From Carnobacterium pleistocenium FTR1 (lineage in GTDB: Bacteria; Bacillota; Bacilli; Lactobacillales; Carnobacteriaceae): DNA of 64,000 bases. The stretch's first letter is position 1, and each line of letters opens with the position of its first letter. Location of the stretch: contig NZ_JQLQ01000002.1 in NCBI RefSeq assembly GCF_000744285.1, positions 372,001 through 436,000 on the forward strand, read 5' to 3'. The translations under genes and the position numbers were made by a program. The notes beneath the pieces were generated by a model. It was not told the origin of the DNA, did not search any database, and worked only from the letters and a program-made list of their open reading frames with translations. Shown piece by piece: positions 43,819 through 53,087 of this stretch.

Positions 43819-44618
43819 GTTCAATGGGCTTAAAAATTGTAGTATGCATTAAACAAGTACCTGTTTCTAATAACTTGAAAATTGACCCAATTACTAAAAA
43901 CTTAATTCGTTCTGGAGAAGCTGGGATCATGAATCCCTTTGATAAGAACGCCATTGAAGCAGCTTTACGTTTAAAAGATAAATGGGGTGGAGAAATCATT
44001 CTTATTTCTATGGGACCTCCTGACTTCGAAATGACGTTACGTCAAGGTTTAGCTATGGGATGTGACGATGCAGTACTCTTAAGTTCTCGACAATTTGGTG
44101 GAGCAGATACTTTAGCAACTGGATATGTTCTGTCACAAGCTATAAAAGAATTGGGAGATGTAGATTTAGTATTATTTGGTCGCCAATCAGTTGACGCAGA
44201 CACTAGTCAAGTTGGACCCATTGTATCTGAATTTTTAGATTGGCCGCAGATCACATTTGTTAGCGATCTACACAGTTATTCTAAACAAGCTATGACTGCA
44301 ACTCGATTATTAGAAAATATGCAACAAAAAATTGAATTCCAACTACCAGCAGTAGTAACTGTTCGCAGCGAAATGAACGAACCACGTTATCCAACACCAC
44401 GTAATATTCAACAAAGTTATAAAAAAGATATCCGTATTTGGGATGAAAATAGTTTGTCAGCTGATCCTAATAGAATCGGTCTGAAAGGTTCTCCAACAGT
44501 CGTACGTAGTGTTTGGGCACCTGAAAAAGAAGCGAAAGCTACGAAGTTTCTTAAAGGGACAGCAGATGAAGCAATTCGTGAATTACTAATACAATTAACA
44601 GCCAACAATTTACTTTAA
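43815..44618 (+). CDS. etfB: electron transfer flavoprotein beta subunit
   Basis: A 267-residue EtfB: VVCIKQVPVSNNLKIDP at the N-terminus, MNPFDKNAIEAALRLKD and FGRQSVDADTSQVGP in the nucleotide-binding core. ATG 43815 overlaps the dehydrogenase stop (ATGA), with gagggagagg as RBS. It pairs with EtfA to carry electrons; whether the dimer bifurcates cannot be decided by eye. Confidence 0.95.
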   Translation: MSSMGLKIVVCIKQVPVSNNLKIDPITKNLIRSGEAGIMNPFDKNAIEAALRLKDKWGGEIILISMGPPDFEMTLRQGLAMGCDDAVLLSSRQFGGADTLATGYVLSQAIKELGDVDLVLFGRQSVDADTSQVGPIVSEFLDWPQITFVSDLHSYSKQAMTATRLLENMQQKIEFQLPAVVTVRSEMNEPRYPTPRNIQQSYKKDIRIWDENSLSADPNRIGLKGSPTVVRSVWAPEKEAKATKFLKGTADEAIRELLIQLTANNLL

Positions 44619-44633
44619 AAGAGGTGGAAAAAA

Positions 44634-45602
44634 ATGACTAGTCAAGAAATTTGGGTATACGCAGAGAAACATCTAGGAATCATTCAACCGGTTACCTATC
44701 AATTAATAACTAAAGCAAATGCAATTGCAAATGGTAAAAAAGTTATTGTTATCCTATTTGAAGCAACAGATAATAATCTTGAAGATTCTATTAAAGAATA
44801 TGGTCCCGATGAAATCGTTGTAGTAAAAGATGATCGTCTGAAAGATGCAGCTGATTCTGAGATTGCTTTCTTAATGGCAGAATTAGCCAATCGTCGCCAA
44901 CCAAACAGTATTCTTTTTGGAGCTACAGTTGTGGGTCGTTCAATCGCACCTAGACTGCAAGCAAAGTTAAATACAGGTTTGACTTCGGATTGTTTAAACT
45001 TATCATTTGATGGAGAATTATTAGTTCAAACGAAACCATCTTATGGAGATAACATTATGTGTGAAATTATATGTCCAGATCATCGCCCACAGATGGCTTC
45101 TGTAAGACCAAATACTTTTGTAGCTACTAAAGTCAGCGACAAGTCAGTCATAGTGACTGAAATAACTGATTTACCTTTTAAAGTAGCAGATCGTATAAAA
45201 GTCATGGAAGAGACTCCTTTACTTTCTAAAAGCGATAGTATTGCAAATGCCGAACGCGTAATCGCGTTAGGACGAGGTGCTGTAGACGATAAGGTAATTG
45301 CTATGGCTGAAGAACTCGCTCGCAAGTTAGGATCAAAAATTGGAGTTACCCGTCCACTGACAGATCATCCTAAATTTAGTGGAGATGATCAAATTGGACA
45401 ATCTGGTAATACCATTGCACCTAAATTATTAATTAATTTAGGTATCCATGGAGCTGTACAATATACAACCGGAATTGAACATGCGGAATTAGTGATTTCT
45501 GTTGATAAAGATCCAGAAGCACCTATCTTTAAACATTCTGATTACAGTTATGTTGGAGATTCAGCTGACTTCTTAAAAGGCTTTTTAAAAGTAGTTCAAT
45601 AA
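44634..45602 (+). CDS. etfA: electron transfer flavoprotein alpha subunit
   Basis: A 322-residue EtfA. The C-terminal FAD domain shows VIALGRGAVDDKVI, TRPLTDHPKFSGDDQIGQSG, APKLLINLGIHGAVQYTTGI and VDKDPEAPIFKHSDY. RBS agaggtgg, 15 bases after etfB. It completes the dehydrogenase-EtfBA operon, which ends in a terminator. The GDDQIGQSG loop differs slightly from the common QIGQTG. Confidence 0.95.
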   Translation: MTSQEIWVYAEKHLGIIQPVTYQLITKANAIANGKKVIVILFEATDNNLEDSIKEYGPDEIVVVKDDRLKDAADSEIAFLMAELANRRQPNSILFGATVVGRSIAPRLQAKLNTGLTSDCLNLSFDGELLVQTKPSYGDNIMCEIICPDHRPQMASVRPNTFVATKVSDKSVIVTEITDLPFKVADRIKVMEETPLLSKSDSIANAERVIALGRGAVDDKVIAMAEELARKLGSKIGVTRPLTDHPKFSGDDQIGQSGNTIAPKLLINLGIHGAVQYTTGIEHAELVISVDKDPEAPIFKHSDYSYVGDSADFLKGFLKVVQ

Positions 45603-45682
45603 AAATAGATTTCAAAAAAGTTCAAAAAGTAAGAAATACCTCTTGAATGATGAAAGTTGCTTGATCAAAAAATTAATTTATT

Positions 45683-45722
45683 AAAGACATCGATACCAAT
45701 TTTGGTATCGATGTCTTTTTTG
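45683..45722 (+). terminator. intrinsic terminator after etfA
   Basis: AAGACATCGATACC with GGTATCGATGTCTT around AATTTT, then TTTT. Perfect 14-bp stem. Confidence 0.95.
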
Positions 45723-45742
45723 CTTTTACTGATTATTAAGGC

Positions 45743-45816
45743 TCTAGGTCAAATAATAGGATGCTTCAAAATAAGTTTTTTCTGGAATGGGAAAGTTTGT
45801 TTGTGGAAAGCCAAGA
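45743..45816 (+). mobile_element. insertion-sequence end remnant, copy A
   Basis: TCTAGGTCAAAT...TGCTTCAAAAT...TTCTGGAAT...TTGTGGA-AGCCAAG, about 74 bases, is repeated in the same orientation at 46883-46959. The pattern resembles ends of ISL3-type elements. Sequence after it (to about 45975) contains no transposase frame. Confidence 0.5.
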
Positions 45817-46126
45817 GATCCTTGAAGGATTGTTATAAAACGTGTTCCAAAAAGCAAATTCAACATCCACTTGTCATGACTGTAGTTGCTTCAACTACGT
45901 ATAGACATTTTACACTTAGGCTTAGCCTGAAGGGTTTTCGCTCGATGGTCGGTGACCATCCTACTTTTATTTGAATCTAGAAAACAATATAGTATACTTA
46001 ACATATAAGAAATTTCCATGAGCAAGAGAGTAATAGATCATAGTTTATACAGCTACTAAACTTACTAACAAGATAGAAATTGAACAGTTGGTAGAGATAG
46101 CTAAATCATAGGCGGAGGCTAAAAAA

Positions 46127-46834
46127 ATGGAAAATAAATCAGAAACTCCTAGGAACCGTAGTGGGCAATACATCAAGAGCATTGTTTATGGTGGATTAGA
46201 CGGTATTATTACAACTTTTGCTGTAGTAGCGGGAAGTTTTGGTGGAGACTTGTCTTTTAGAGTTGTTTTAATTTTAGGCTTTTCAAATCTACTAGCTGAT
46301 GGATTTTCGATGGCGGTGGGAGACTTTCTTTCTACAAAATCACAAAATGAGTATGAAAAAAATGTGCGACATAAAAAACAAATTGCTATAACGCAACATC
46401 CTATACAGGAAAAAGGACAGCTTAGAAACTCACTTATTGAACAAGGGGTCAATGAAGAGGATGCCAACTTATTAGTAAATACACTTGCCAAGTATGATAA
46501 GCCATTTGTAAACCAAGTCATGAAATTGGAATACGGTTCTAATACTACTGAAGACTCACCGATGAAAAATGCTGCAGTGACTTTTTTGTCTTTTAGCGTC
46601 TTTGGTGTAGTTCCGCTTTTGATTTATATAGTTGCCATGTTTATACCAAACTTATTGGAAAATAGTTTTCTTATTGCATCAACCCTTACTGGAATGACAT
46701 TATTTAGTTTAGGAGCAATGAAATCTAAAGTTATTCATACTAATTGGTTGAAATCAGGTTTTGAAATGTTACTAGTCGGTGGTCTGGCTGCTCTAGTTGC
46801 GTACGTTGTTGGCGCTATGTTAGGAAGTATCTGA
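46127..46834 (+). CDS. VIT1/CCC1-family transporter
   Basis: A 235-residue membrane protein of the VIT family (vacuolar iron transporter-like). GGLDGIITTFAVVAGSFGG and ADGFSMAVGDFLSTKSQNEYEKN are its signature, followed by a cytosolic helical metal-binding region and three more helices ending in LVGGLAALVAYVVGAMLG. Family members export Fe2+ or Mn2+. RBS ggcggagg. It stands alone between two insertion-sequence scars. The possible link to iron fits the other metal genes in the window but no FNR box is seen here. Confidence 0.92.
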   Translation: MENKSETPRNRSGQYIKSIVYGGLDGIITTFAVVAGSFGGDLSFRVVLILGFSNLLADGFSMAVGDFLSTKSQNEYEKNVRHKKQIAITQHPIQEKGQLRNSLIEQGVNEEDANLLVNTLAKYDKPFVNQVMKLEYGSNTTEDSPMKNAAVTFLSFSVFGVVPLLIYIVAMFIPNLLENSFLIASTLTGMTLFSLGAMKSKVIHTNWLKSGFEMLLVGGLAALVAYVVGAMLGSI

Positions 46835-46882
46835 TATTAGGAGTGGCAAAATTTAGTTTAAAAGAAATAGAAAATAGAAAGG

Positions 46883-47160
46883 TTCTAGGTCAAATGCTGA
46901 GGGTGCTTCAAAATCAAATTTCTTCTGGAATAGACGGGTTTGCTTGTGGAGAGCCAAGGGAACGCCTGAAGCCTAAAAAGAAGTCTTACAGGCTTTCAAG
47001 CTTCAAACGAAACGTAATCCCGCTAAAGCGTCAACGTTTTGTAATTCTCATTGAATCCTTTACATGGCTACAAGCAACCTTATTCCTCCAAAAATTTTGG
47101 GTAAGTAATTCAATTGATTTATTTATCCACACCAAAAATTATACAGCCAATAGAAATGGG
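46883..47160 (+). mobile_element. insertion-sequence remnant, copy B
   Basis: Begins with the same block as copy A (46883-46959). It ends near 47130-47150 with TTATCCACACCAAAAATTAT, resembling an ISL3-family transposase or end segment. The interior is deleted, and no intact transposase remains. The open frame across it (46843-47232) is an artefact of this scar. Confidence 0.45.
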
Positions 47161-47335
47161 GCGCTAGATGGAAAACATCTAGTGGCTTATTTTTTTAGGA
47201 ATCATCCTCATTCTACTCTAATCTCTTTTTAATTTTCCAAAAAAAAGATTTATGCTAAAAAACTTGGTAAATATAAAAAAACTAAAAAAACACGAACGTT
47301 AAAAATTAAACTTAAATATATATTCGTTAATTTCG

Positions 47336-47364
47336 TTGCTCGCTCTTTTATAAACGGGTATACT
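47336..47364 (+). promoter_or_regulatory. promoter of the Pot-like ABC operon
   Basis: TTGCTC (47336-47341), 17 bases, TATACT (47359-47364), 100 bases before the first permease. Confidence 0.65.
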
Positions 47365-47463
47365 AATTTGTATGGAGTCATTAATGTTAAGAAATAAAGA
47401 GAAATATGCAAGTTTTTTAAAGAGGATTTGTACTTTTTTTATTTTCTAAGGAGGAATTGTTGT

Positions 47464-48297
47464 ATGTCGAAAAAAATCCCGTATTTAATTCTAGCTCCGG
47501 GATTTATCTTATTGATTTTATTCTTGTTGGTACCGTTAGTATCAGTTATCTGGCCAACTTTTTATGATGGAGCATTATCGTTTAATTCTTACACTTCTTT
47601 TTTTCAAGATTCATATAACGTAGGGGTTTTTGTTCGTACTATTCGTATTTCGCTTATTGTGACTATCAGTTGTATTCTTTTAGGTGTTCCCACAGCCTAT
47701 TATATATCTGGAACAACCCCAAAGTGGAGAGGATTACTAATGGCACTCACGTTATTTCCAATGTTAACCAATTCCGTCATTCGAAGTTTTGCTTGGATCA
47801 ATCTACTAGGGCAAAACGGTGTAATCAATAAAGTGTTGTCTAGTATTGGGGTCATCTCTAAACCATTAACCTTGTTGTATACGGAATTCTCAATTGTTAT
47901 TGGTTCAATATACTTATTTTTACCAATTTTAATTATTACATTAGTCGGCATAATGGAAAATATCAATCCAGAAATTATGGAAGCAGCTGAAACACTTGGA
48001 GCTAGCCGTATAAAAGCTTTCATTAAAGTAGTTTTGCCATTAAGTAGCCCTGGGATTATTGTAGGAAGTGTTTTAGTATTCACAGGAACTCTAACGGCTT
48101 ATACGACTCCTCAATTGCTTGGAGGTAACCGCAATATGATGCTGTCAACATTTCTTTATCAGAACGCAATGACTCTAGGTAATTGGAAAGATGCAAGTGT
48201 CATTGCACTACTGATGATTGTTACCACTTTAATTGTGATGAAAGTTTTTAACTTAATTGCCAATCGAATTGACAAACGAGGTGAACAAGATGCGTAA
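47464..48297 (+). CDS. Pot-type ABC transporter permease (PotB-like)
   Basis: A 277-residue permease with six helices. The ATPase-contact EAA loop is EAAETLGASRIKAFIKVVLPLSSPGI. It resembles PotB/spermidine-putrescine importers of the MOI family. Start ATG 47464 follows aaggagg; the longer frame to 47428 lacks an RBS. The stop overlaps the next permease by 8 bases. Confidence 0.9.
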   Translation: MSKKIPYLILAPGFILLILFLLVPLVSVIWPTFYDGALSFNSYTSFFQDSYNVGVFVRTIRISLIVTISCILLGVPTAYYISGTTPKWRGLLMALTLFPMLTNSVIRSFAWINLLGQNGVINKVLSSIGVISKPLTLLYTEFSIVIGSIYLFLPILIITLVGIMENINPEIMEAAETLGASRIKAFIKVVLPLSSPGIIVGSVLVFTGTLTAYTTPQLLGGNRNMMLSTFLYQNAMTLGNWKDASVIALLMIVTTLIVMKVFNLIANRIDKRGEQDA

Positions 48298-49069
48298 ACA
48301 AAGAGGCTTATCATTAGTTGCAGGAGCTGTATTTTCTTTCTTATTCATTCCCCTAATTATTATAACTATAACCTCATTTGGAGAAAAACCGACCATTCAA
48401 TTTCCTATTACTGGGTTTACCTTTAGTTGGTTTGCAGCTGTTTTTGAAAATCAATCTTTCATAGATAGTTTCTTTTTAAGCTTGGAAGTTTCTCTTCTTG
48501 CAACTTTATTAGCCTTAGCCGTTGGAATTCCCGCTGCATATGCATTAACAAGACAGTCTGTTAAAGGGAAAAATTGGATCAAAAGTTTTTTCTTATCGCC
48601 AACCATCATTCCGGGTGTAGTAGTAGGGTATTCTTTGTTTCAATTTATCGTTATTCGTCTGCAAGTACCTATATTTCAAGGATTACTATTGGGACACTTT
48701 TTAATTAGTATACCGTACATTATTCGAGTAGTAGGCTCTAGTCTAGAGCAGCTAGATTTTTCAATAGAAGAAGTAGCCTGGACATTAGGAAGCACAAAGG
48801 TTAAGGCTTTTATTAGTATCGTATTACCGAACATCTCTTCCAGCATATTTGCTGCCTTTATGTTGGCATTTATTAACTCTTTTAATAATATACCTGTTTC
48901 GCAATTCTTATCTGGCCCTGGAATTTCACTTTTACCAACTACTTTAATGAATTACATTGAGTACAATTATGATCCAATCGTTTCTGCTTTATCAGTACTT
49001 TTAATGTTGGGAACGATTATTTTAATGTTTGTAATTGAAAAAACACTTGGGTTGGCAAAAGTAGTCTAG
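48290..49069 (+). CDS. Pot-type ABC transporter permease (PotC-like)
   Basis: A 259-residue permease, six helices, EAA loop EEVAWTLGSTKVKAFISIVLPNI. ATG 48290 has gaggtg upstream and lies within the end of the preceding gene. It forms the second half of the transmembrane channel. A gap of 114 bases follows before the ATPase. Confidence 0.9.
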   Translation: MRKQRGLSLVAGAVFSFLFIPLIIITITSFGEKPTIQFPITGFTFSWFAAVFENQSFIDSFFLSLEVSLLATLLALAVGIPAAYALTRQSVKGKNWIKSFFLSPTIIPGVVVGYSLFQFIVIRLQVPIFQGLLLGHFLISIPYIIRVVGSSLEQLDFSIEEVAWTLGSTKVKAFISIVLPNISSSIFAAFMLAFINSFNNIPVSQFLSGPGISLLPTTLMNYIEYNYDPIVSALSVLLMLGTIILMFVIEKTLGLAKVV

Positions 49070-49183
49070 TGAATGACTTAGAAAGTAGACTGGTGAGCTG
49101 CACTAGTGGTGAAAATAAAGTTAAATACTTACCGTAAAAGACAAGGGTTTAGTTAAATATCCTTAAGGAGGACATGTACTGTT

Positions 49184-50224
49184 ATGTCATTTGTTGATTT
49201 AGAAAATATTCGTGTTAGTTATGATGGGAAAAATAACATACTGAAAGAACTTAATCTTTCCATTGAAAAAGGGGAGTTGGTCTCTTTACTAGGACCATCA
49301 GGTTGTGGAAAGACCACCACTTTACGGGTTATTGCAGGTCTAATTGAGCCCAATGATGGAACCTTTACTGTAGGTGATACTAATTTGACAAAGATTCCGG
49401 TTCATAAACGTAACTTTGGTATGGTATTTCAAAGTTACGCTTTGTTTCCACATTTAACGGTTAAAGAAAATGTTGGTTTCGGATTGAAGATGAGAAAAGA
49501 AAGAAAAGACAACATCGAAAAAAAAGTACAAGCCATTTTAGCGGCTACGGATTTATCTGATTACGCTGAGCGTTATCCAAAACAACTTTCGGGAGGGCAG
49601 CGTCAACGTGTAGCTCTCGCTCGAGCGTTAGTGATTGAACCGCAATTGTTGTTACTCGATGAACCCTTAAGTAATCTGGACGCTAAATTGCGTATCAACA
49701 TGCGCATCGAAATCAAACGAATTCAGCGCAAATTGGGTATTACAACAGTCTTTGTTACACATGATCAAGAAGAATGTTTCTCTATTTCAGATAAAGTAGC
49801 AGTCATGAACAACGGGGTCATTGAACAATATGATTCTCCTGAAGAAATCTACAAAAATCCAAAAACAGAGTTTGTAGCTCGTTTTATTGGATTTGAAAAT
49901 TTTTTCACTTTAACAAAACAGGATTTGTATTCGTACACAACAGTAGATGGAACTCAAATCGAGACAGTGCATACAGCAAACAAGCAACAAGTAACGGGAA
50001 CGATTCGCCCAGATGATATTGAAGTTCTTGCTTACGCTCAAGAAAAATTGGCTAATAGCTTATCAGGAACTATCCAAGTTCGTACTTTTTTAGGAAACAG
50101 TTATCAGTATGAAATAGAAACAACTATTGGAAAGCTTTTAGTTAATGATGCTCAGTTACAAGCCTATCAGGTTGGAGATAAAGTTCGTTTAGTTATCCCA
50201 AAGGAAAAGTTAGTTTTAGTGTAA
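49184..50224 (+). CDS. Pot-type ABC transporter ATP-binding protein (PotA-like)
   Basis: A 346-residue ATPase: Walker A GPSGCGKTTT, Q-loop VFQSYALFPH, signature LSGGQRQRVA, Walker B LLLDEPLSNLD, H-loop VTHDQEE. A C-terminal TOBE domain (about 240-346, TGTIRPDDIEVL) is present. RBS aaggagg, ATG 49184. It drives the two permeases upstream. Confidence 0.95.
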   Translation: MSFVDLENIRVSYDGKNNILKELNLSIEKGELVSLLGPSGCGKTTTLRVIAGLIEPNDGTFTVGDTNLTKIPVHKRNFGMVFQSYALFPHLTVKENVGFGLKMRKERKDNIEKKVQAILAATDLSDYAERYPKQLSGGQRQRVALARALVIEPQLLLLDEPLSNLDAKLRINMRIEIKRIQRKLGITTVFVTHDQEECFSISDKVAVMNNGVIEQYDSPEEIYKNPKTEFVARFIGFENFFTLTKQDLYSYTTVDGTQIETVHTANKQQVTGTIRPDDIEVLAYAQEKLANSLSGTIQVRTFLGNSYQYEIETTIGKLLVNDAQLQAYQVGDKVRLVIPKEKLVLV

Positions 50225-50252
50225 GCAATTATAAAAAGGGGGATTTTAAGTA

Positions 50253-51299
50253 ATGAAGAAGAAAATAGTGTTGGCAAGTTTAACCGTTATGAGTGCACTA
50301 ATGTTGGGGGCATGTGGACAAGAAGCAAGTGGAGAAAATAAAGAGTTAGTAATTTCGACGTTTGGATTAAGTGAAGATGTTATGCAAGAAGATATATTTT
50401 TACCGTTCGAAGAAGAATATGGAGTAGATATTGTAGTGGAAACAGGTACGAGTTCTGAGAGATATACTAAATTTGAAAACAATCCTAACTCTACTATTGA
50501 TATTATTGATCTGCCTCAATCTAATGCTTCTCAAGGAGCAGCTGAAGGACTATTTGAAGAAATCGATACAGAAAAAATTCCAAATTTAGCTGATTTAATC
50601 GATAGTGCAAAAGTTTTAAGTGAAAATGGTTCTGGAGCAGCATATACCTTGAACAGTATAGGAATCATTTATGATGAAGAAGCTGCCGGCATGAAGATTG
50701 ATGAATTTTCTGATTTGTGGGATCCTTCACTTGAAGGGAAAATCTCGATTCCAGATATTGCTACAACTTTTGGACCTTCTATGATGTATGTTGCTAGTGA
50801 TTATAAAGGTGTAGATATTACAACCGATAATGGAGCAGCTGCTTTTGAAGGACTGGAAGAACTCGCTCCTAATGTTGTTAAAACATATGCTAAATCCTCT
50901 GACTTAGCCAATATGTTTCAGTCTGGTGAAATTGTTGCAGCAGTTGTAGGTGATTTTGCAATTCCAATGATCTCTGAAGCTCAACCATCTGTTCAATATG
51001 TTGTTCCCCTTTCTGGAACGTATGCAAACTTTAATACCATAAATATTAATATCAATTCTGAAAATAAAGAAATGGCTTATAATTTTATAAACTGGAGATT
51101 AAGTAAAGAATTACAAATGATTACTGCGGCTTCTTTAAATGAGGCTCCTACAAATAAAAACGTTGAATTAAGTGGAGAAGTTGCTGAAAATAAAACATAT
51201 GGTGATATTGCTGAATTAACAAAATTAGTTGATTTTGATTTTGTAAATACACAACTGGACGATTGGATCGACATGTGGAACAAAACGATGAATCAATAG
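50253..51299 (+). CDS. ABC transporter substrate-binding lipoprotein (PotD/Ibp-like)
   Basis: A 348-residue extracellular solute-binding protein. Signal peptide and lipobox MLGACGQ give a lipidated N-terminal cysteine (about C21). The body resembles PotD/PotF-type binding proteins (LVISTFGLSEDVMQEDIF, SIGIIYDEEAAG, IVAAVVGDFAIPM). The acidic residues that bind the amines of polyamines are not clearly seen. Adenine-type deaminase and another deaminase follow after a terminator, so a purine or related base is a possible substrate (inference). Confidence 0.85.
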   Translation: MKKKIVLASLTVMSALMLGACGQEASGENKELVISTFGLSEDVMQEDIFLPFEEEYGVDIVVETGTSSERYTKFENNPNSTIDIIDLPQSNASQGAAEGLFEEIDTEKIPNLADLIDSAKVLSENGSGAAYTLNSIGIIYDEEAAGMKIDEFSDLWDPSLEGKISIPDIATTFGPSMMYVASDYKGVDITTDNGAAAFEGLEELAPNVVKTYAKSSDLANMFQSGEIVAAVVGDFAIPMISEAQPSVQYVVPLSGTYANFNTINININSENKEMAYNFINWRLSKELQMITAASLNEAPTNKNVELSGEVAENKTYGDIAELTKLVDFDFVNTQLDDWIDMWNKTMNQ

Positions 51300-51318
51300 A
51301 TTAAGGTCTGATAATAGA

Positions 51319-51347
51319 AAATAACCTCTTTAGGAGGTTATTTTTTT
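51319..51347 (+). terminator. intrinsic terminator after the ABC importer operon
   Basis: AATAACCTC pairs with GAGGTTATT, then a run of seven T. Allows partial readthrough into the deaminase genes. Confidence 0.88.
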
Positions 51348-51380
51348 AGCTTAGGAAGTTAGTAGAAAGGTGGAAACGAT

Positions 51381-53087
51381 ATGAAAGTAGATACACTTAT
51401 TTCAAATGTCCAAGTATTTAATAGTTTTTTAAAAGTATTTGAATGGAAAAATGTTGCCATTCTTAATGGTAAATTCTTTTCAACGGGGATAGATACTCTA
51501 ACAGATTTGAAACCAAGTGGTGTAATTGATGCAAAAGGGAGCTACATGATTCCAGGATTAATTGATATTCATATGCATATTGAAAGCTCCATGGTACCTC
51601 CTGCTATTTTCTCTAAAGCAGGTTTATCCCATGGAATAACAACGGTTGTTGCAGATGCTCATGAAATGGTGAATGTTTTTGGTGTAACAGGCATGGACGC
51701 ATTTATGAAGGAAGAAACAGAAATGGATATTTTTTATGCAATACCTTCTTCGGTCCCTTCAACTACTTTAGCATTAGAAACCACTGGTGGATTTATGGGA
51801 ATAAAAGAAGTTCAACAATTATTGAACCACCCTAAAGTGATTGCTCTTGGAGAAGCAATGAATTTTGACGGTATCGTAAATGATTCTGATTCTTTGATTC
51901 GTCAAATCTTACACACAGTCCAACAAGAGAAACCATTTATGCCGATTGAAGGACATGTACCGTTAGTATCAGGAATAGAGTTAGCCAAATTTATGTACCA
52001 AGGAATAACAGCTGATCATACACAACAAAGTCCGCAGTCCATATATGAGAAAATTAGCAGTGGGATGTTTGTTGAGCTGCAGCACAAATCGATAACTAAA
52101 GAAAATATAGCAGCCATCGTTCAAAATCACTTTTATGAATATTGTGCCATTGTGACGGATGATATTATGGCAGATGAGTTACTGAATGGGCATTTGAATA
52201 AAAATGTTCAGTTGGCTATTGAAGCGGGTCTCCCTATTGAACAAGCAATATACATGGCAACCTATACTCCTGCGAGAAGGATGGGTTTCCAAGATCGAGG
52301 GGCAATTGTTTCTGGTTTTAAAGCTGATTTTATTCTATTAGAAGATCCAGAAAAAATGGAAGTTACAGCTGTTTATAAAGCTGGAAAATTGGTACATGAA
52401 AAAGGGAATGAGATAGGTTATCCTGAAATGAAACCAAATTTTCCTGATTATTTTTATTCTTCCGTGCATTGTGAGAAAGCTGAACAGAGTGATTTTCAGA
52501 TACGAGCTGAAGGAAGCTCAGCAGTCTGTAACGTAATCCATATATCTGAAGTAGGAACATTTACAGAATGCATTCAAAAAGAACTGCCAATAAAAGAGGG
52601 ATATTTAGATTGGGAATCAAGTGGTTTAGCATTGATTGTAGTAATGGAACGTTATGGAAAAAACGGAAATAAAGCATATGGCTTAGTTGAGAATGCATTG
52701 ACAGAAAAAGGAGCGATAGGAACAACCTGGGCACATGATCACCATAATTTAATGGTTATGGGAACATCTATTGCAGATTTAATAGTAGCACAAAATAAGT
52801 TGGTTGAAATACAAGGAGGCTATCTGACAGTTCAAAATGAGCAAGTAGTCAGCTGTTGTCCCCTTTTGATTGGAGGGATTATCAGTGATGCACCTATTCA
52901 AGTCATTGGACAGCAATTAAGCGAAGTAAGACAGAGCATGGTTGATTTAGGCTACCATAACTCTAATGTGATCATGTCATTTTCAACATTGTCTCTACCT
53001 GTGTCTCCTGCTATTAAAATCACGGATAAAGGTATGTTTGACGTGCATAGTCACTGTCTTATTCCATTACTGGAGGAAATTAGATGA
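51381..53087 (+). CDS. adenine deaminase-family amidohydrolase
   Basis: A 568-residue protein with the two-domain layout of adenine deaminase (Ade). Metal ligands appear in IDIHMHIESSM, GEAMNFDG and GHVPLVSG. The usual SDHE box is ADHTQQ, and VTDD supplies the aspartate. The C-terminal domain (about 390-568, LDWESSGLALIVV, TTWAHDHHNLMVMG) is typical of Ade. The changed SDHE suggests altered substrate or activity. ATG 51381 follows aaaggtgg. It overlaps the next amidohydrolase by four bases. Confidence 0.85.
   Translation: MKVDTLISNVQVFNSFLKVFEWKNVAILNGKFFSTGIDTLTDLKPSGVIDAKGSYMIPGLIDIHMHIESSMVPPAIFSKAGLSHGITTVVADAHEMVNVFGVTGMDAFMKEETEMDIFYAIPSSVPSTTLALETTGGFMGIKEVQQLLNHPKVIALGEAMNFDGIVNDSDSLIRQILHTVQQEKPFMPIEGHVPLVSGIELAKFMYQGITADHTQQSPQSIYEKISSGMFVELQHKSITKENIAAIVQNHFYEYCAIVTDDIMADELLNGHLNKNVQLAIEAGLPIEQAIYMATYTPARRMGFQDRGAIVSGFKADFILLEDPEKMEVTAVYKAGKLVHEKGNEIGYPEMKPNFPDYFYSSVHCEKAEQSDFQIRAEGSSAVCNVIHISEVGTFTECIQKELPIKEGYLDWESSGLALIVVMERYGKNGNKAYGLVENALTEKGAIGTTWAHDHHNLMVMGTSIADLIVAQNKLVEIQGGYLTVQNEQVVSCCPLLIGGIISDAPIQVIGQQLSEVRQSMVDLGYHNSNVIMSFSTLSLPVSPAIKITDKGMFDVHSHCLIPLLEEIR

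Noticed and set aside
45657-45974. 105-codon open frame after etfA
   Set aside because: It runs through a terminator and an insertion-sequence scar; no RBS and no protein similarity by eye.
46843-47232. 129-codon open frame after the VIT gene
   Set aside because: Lies over insertion-sequence copy B; composition is not protein-like and the start lacks a proper context.
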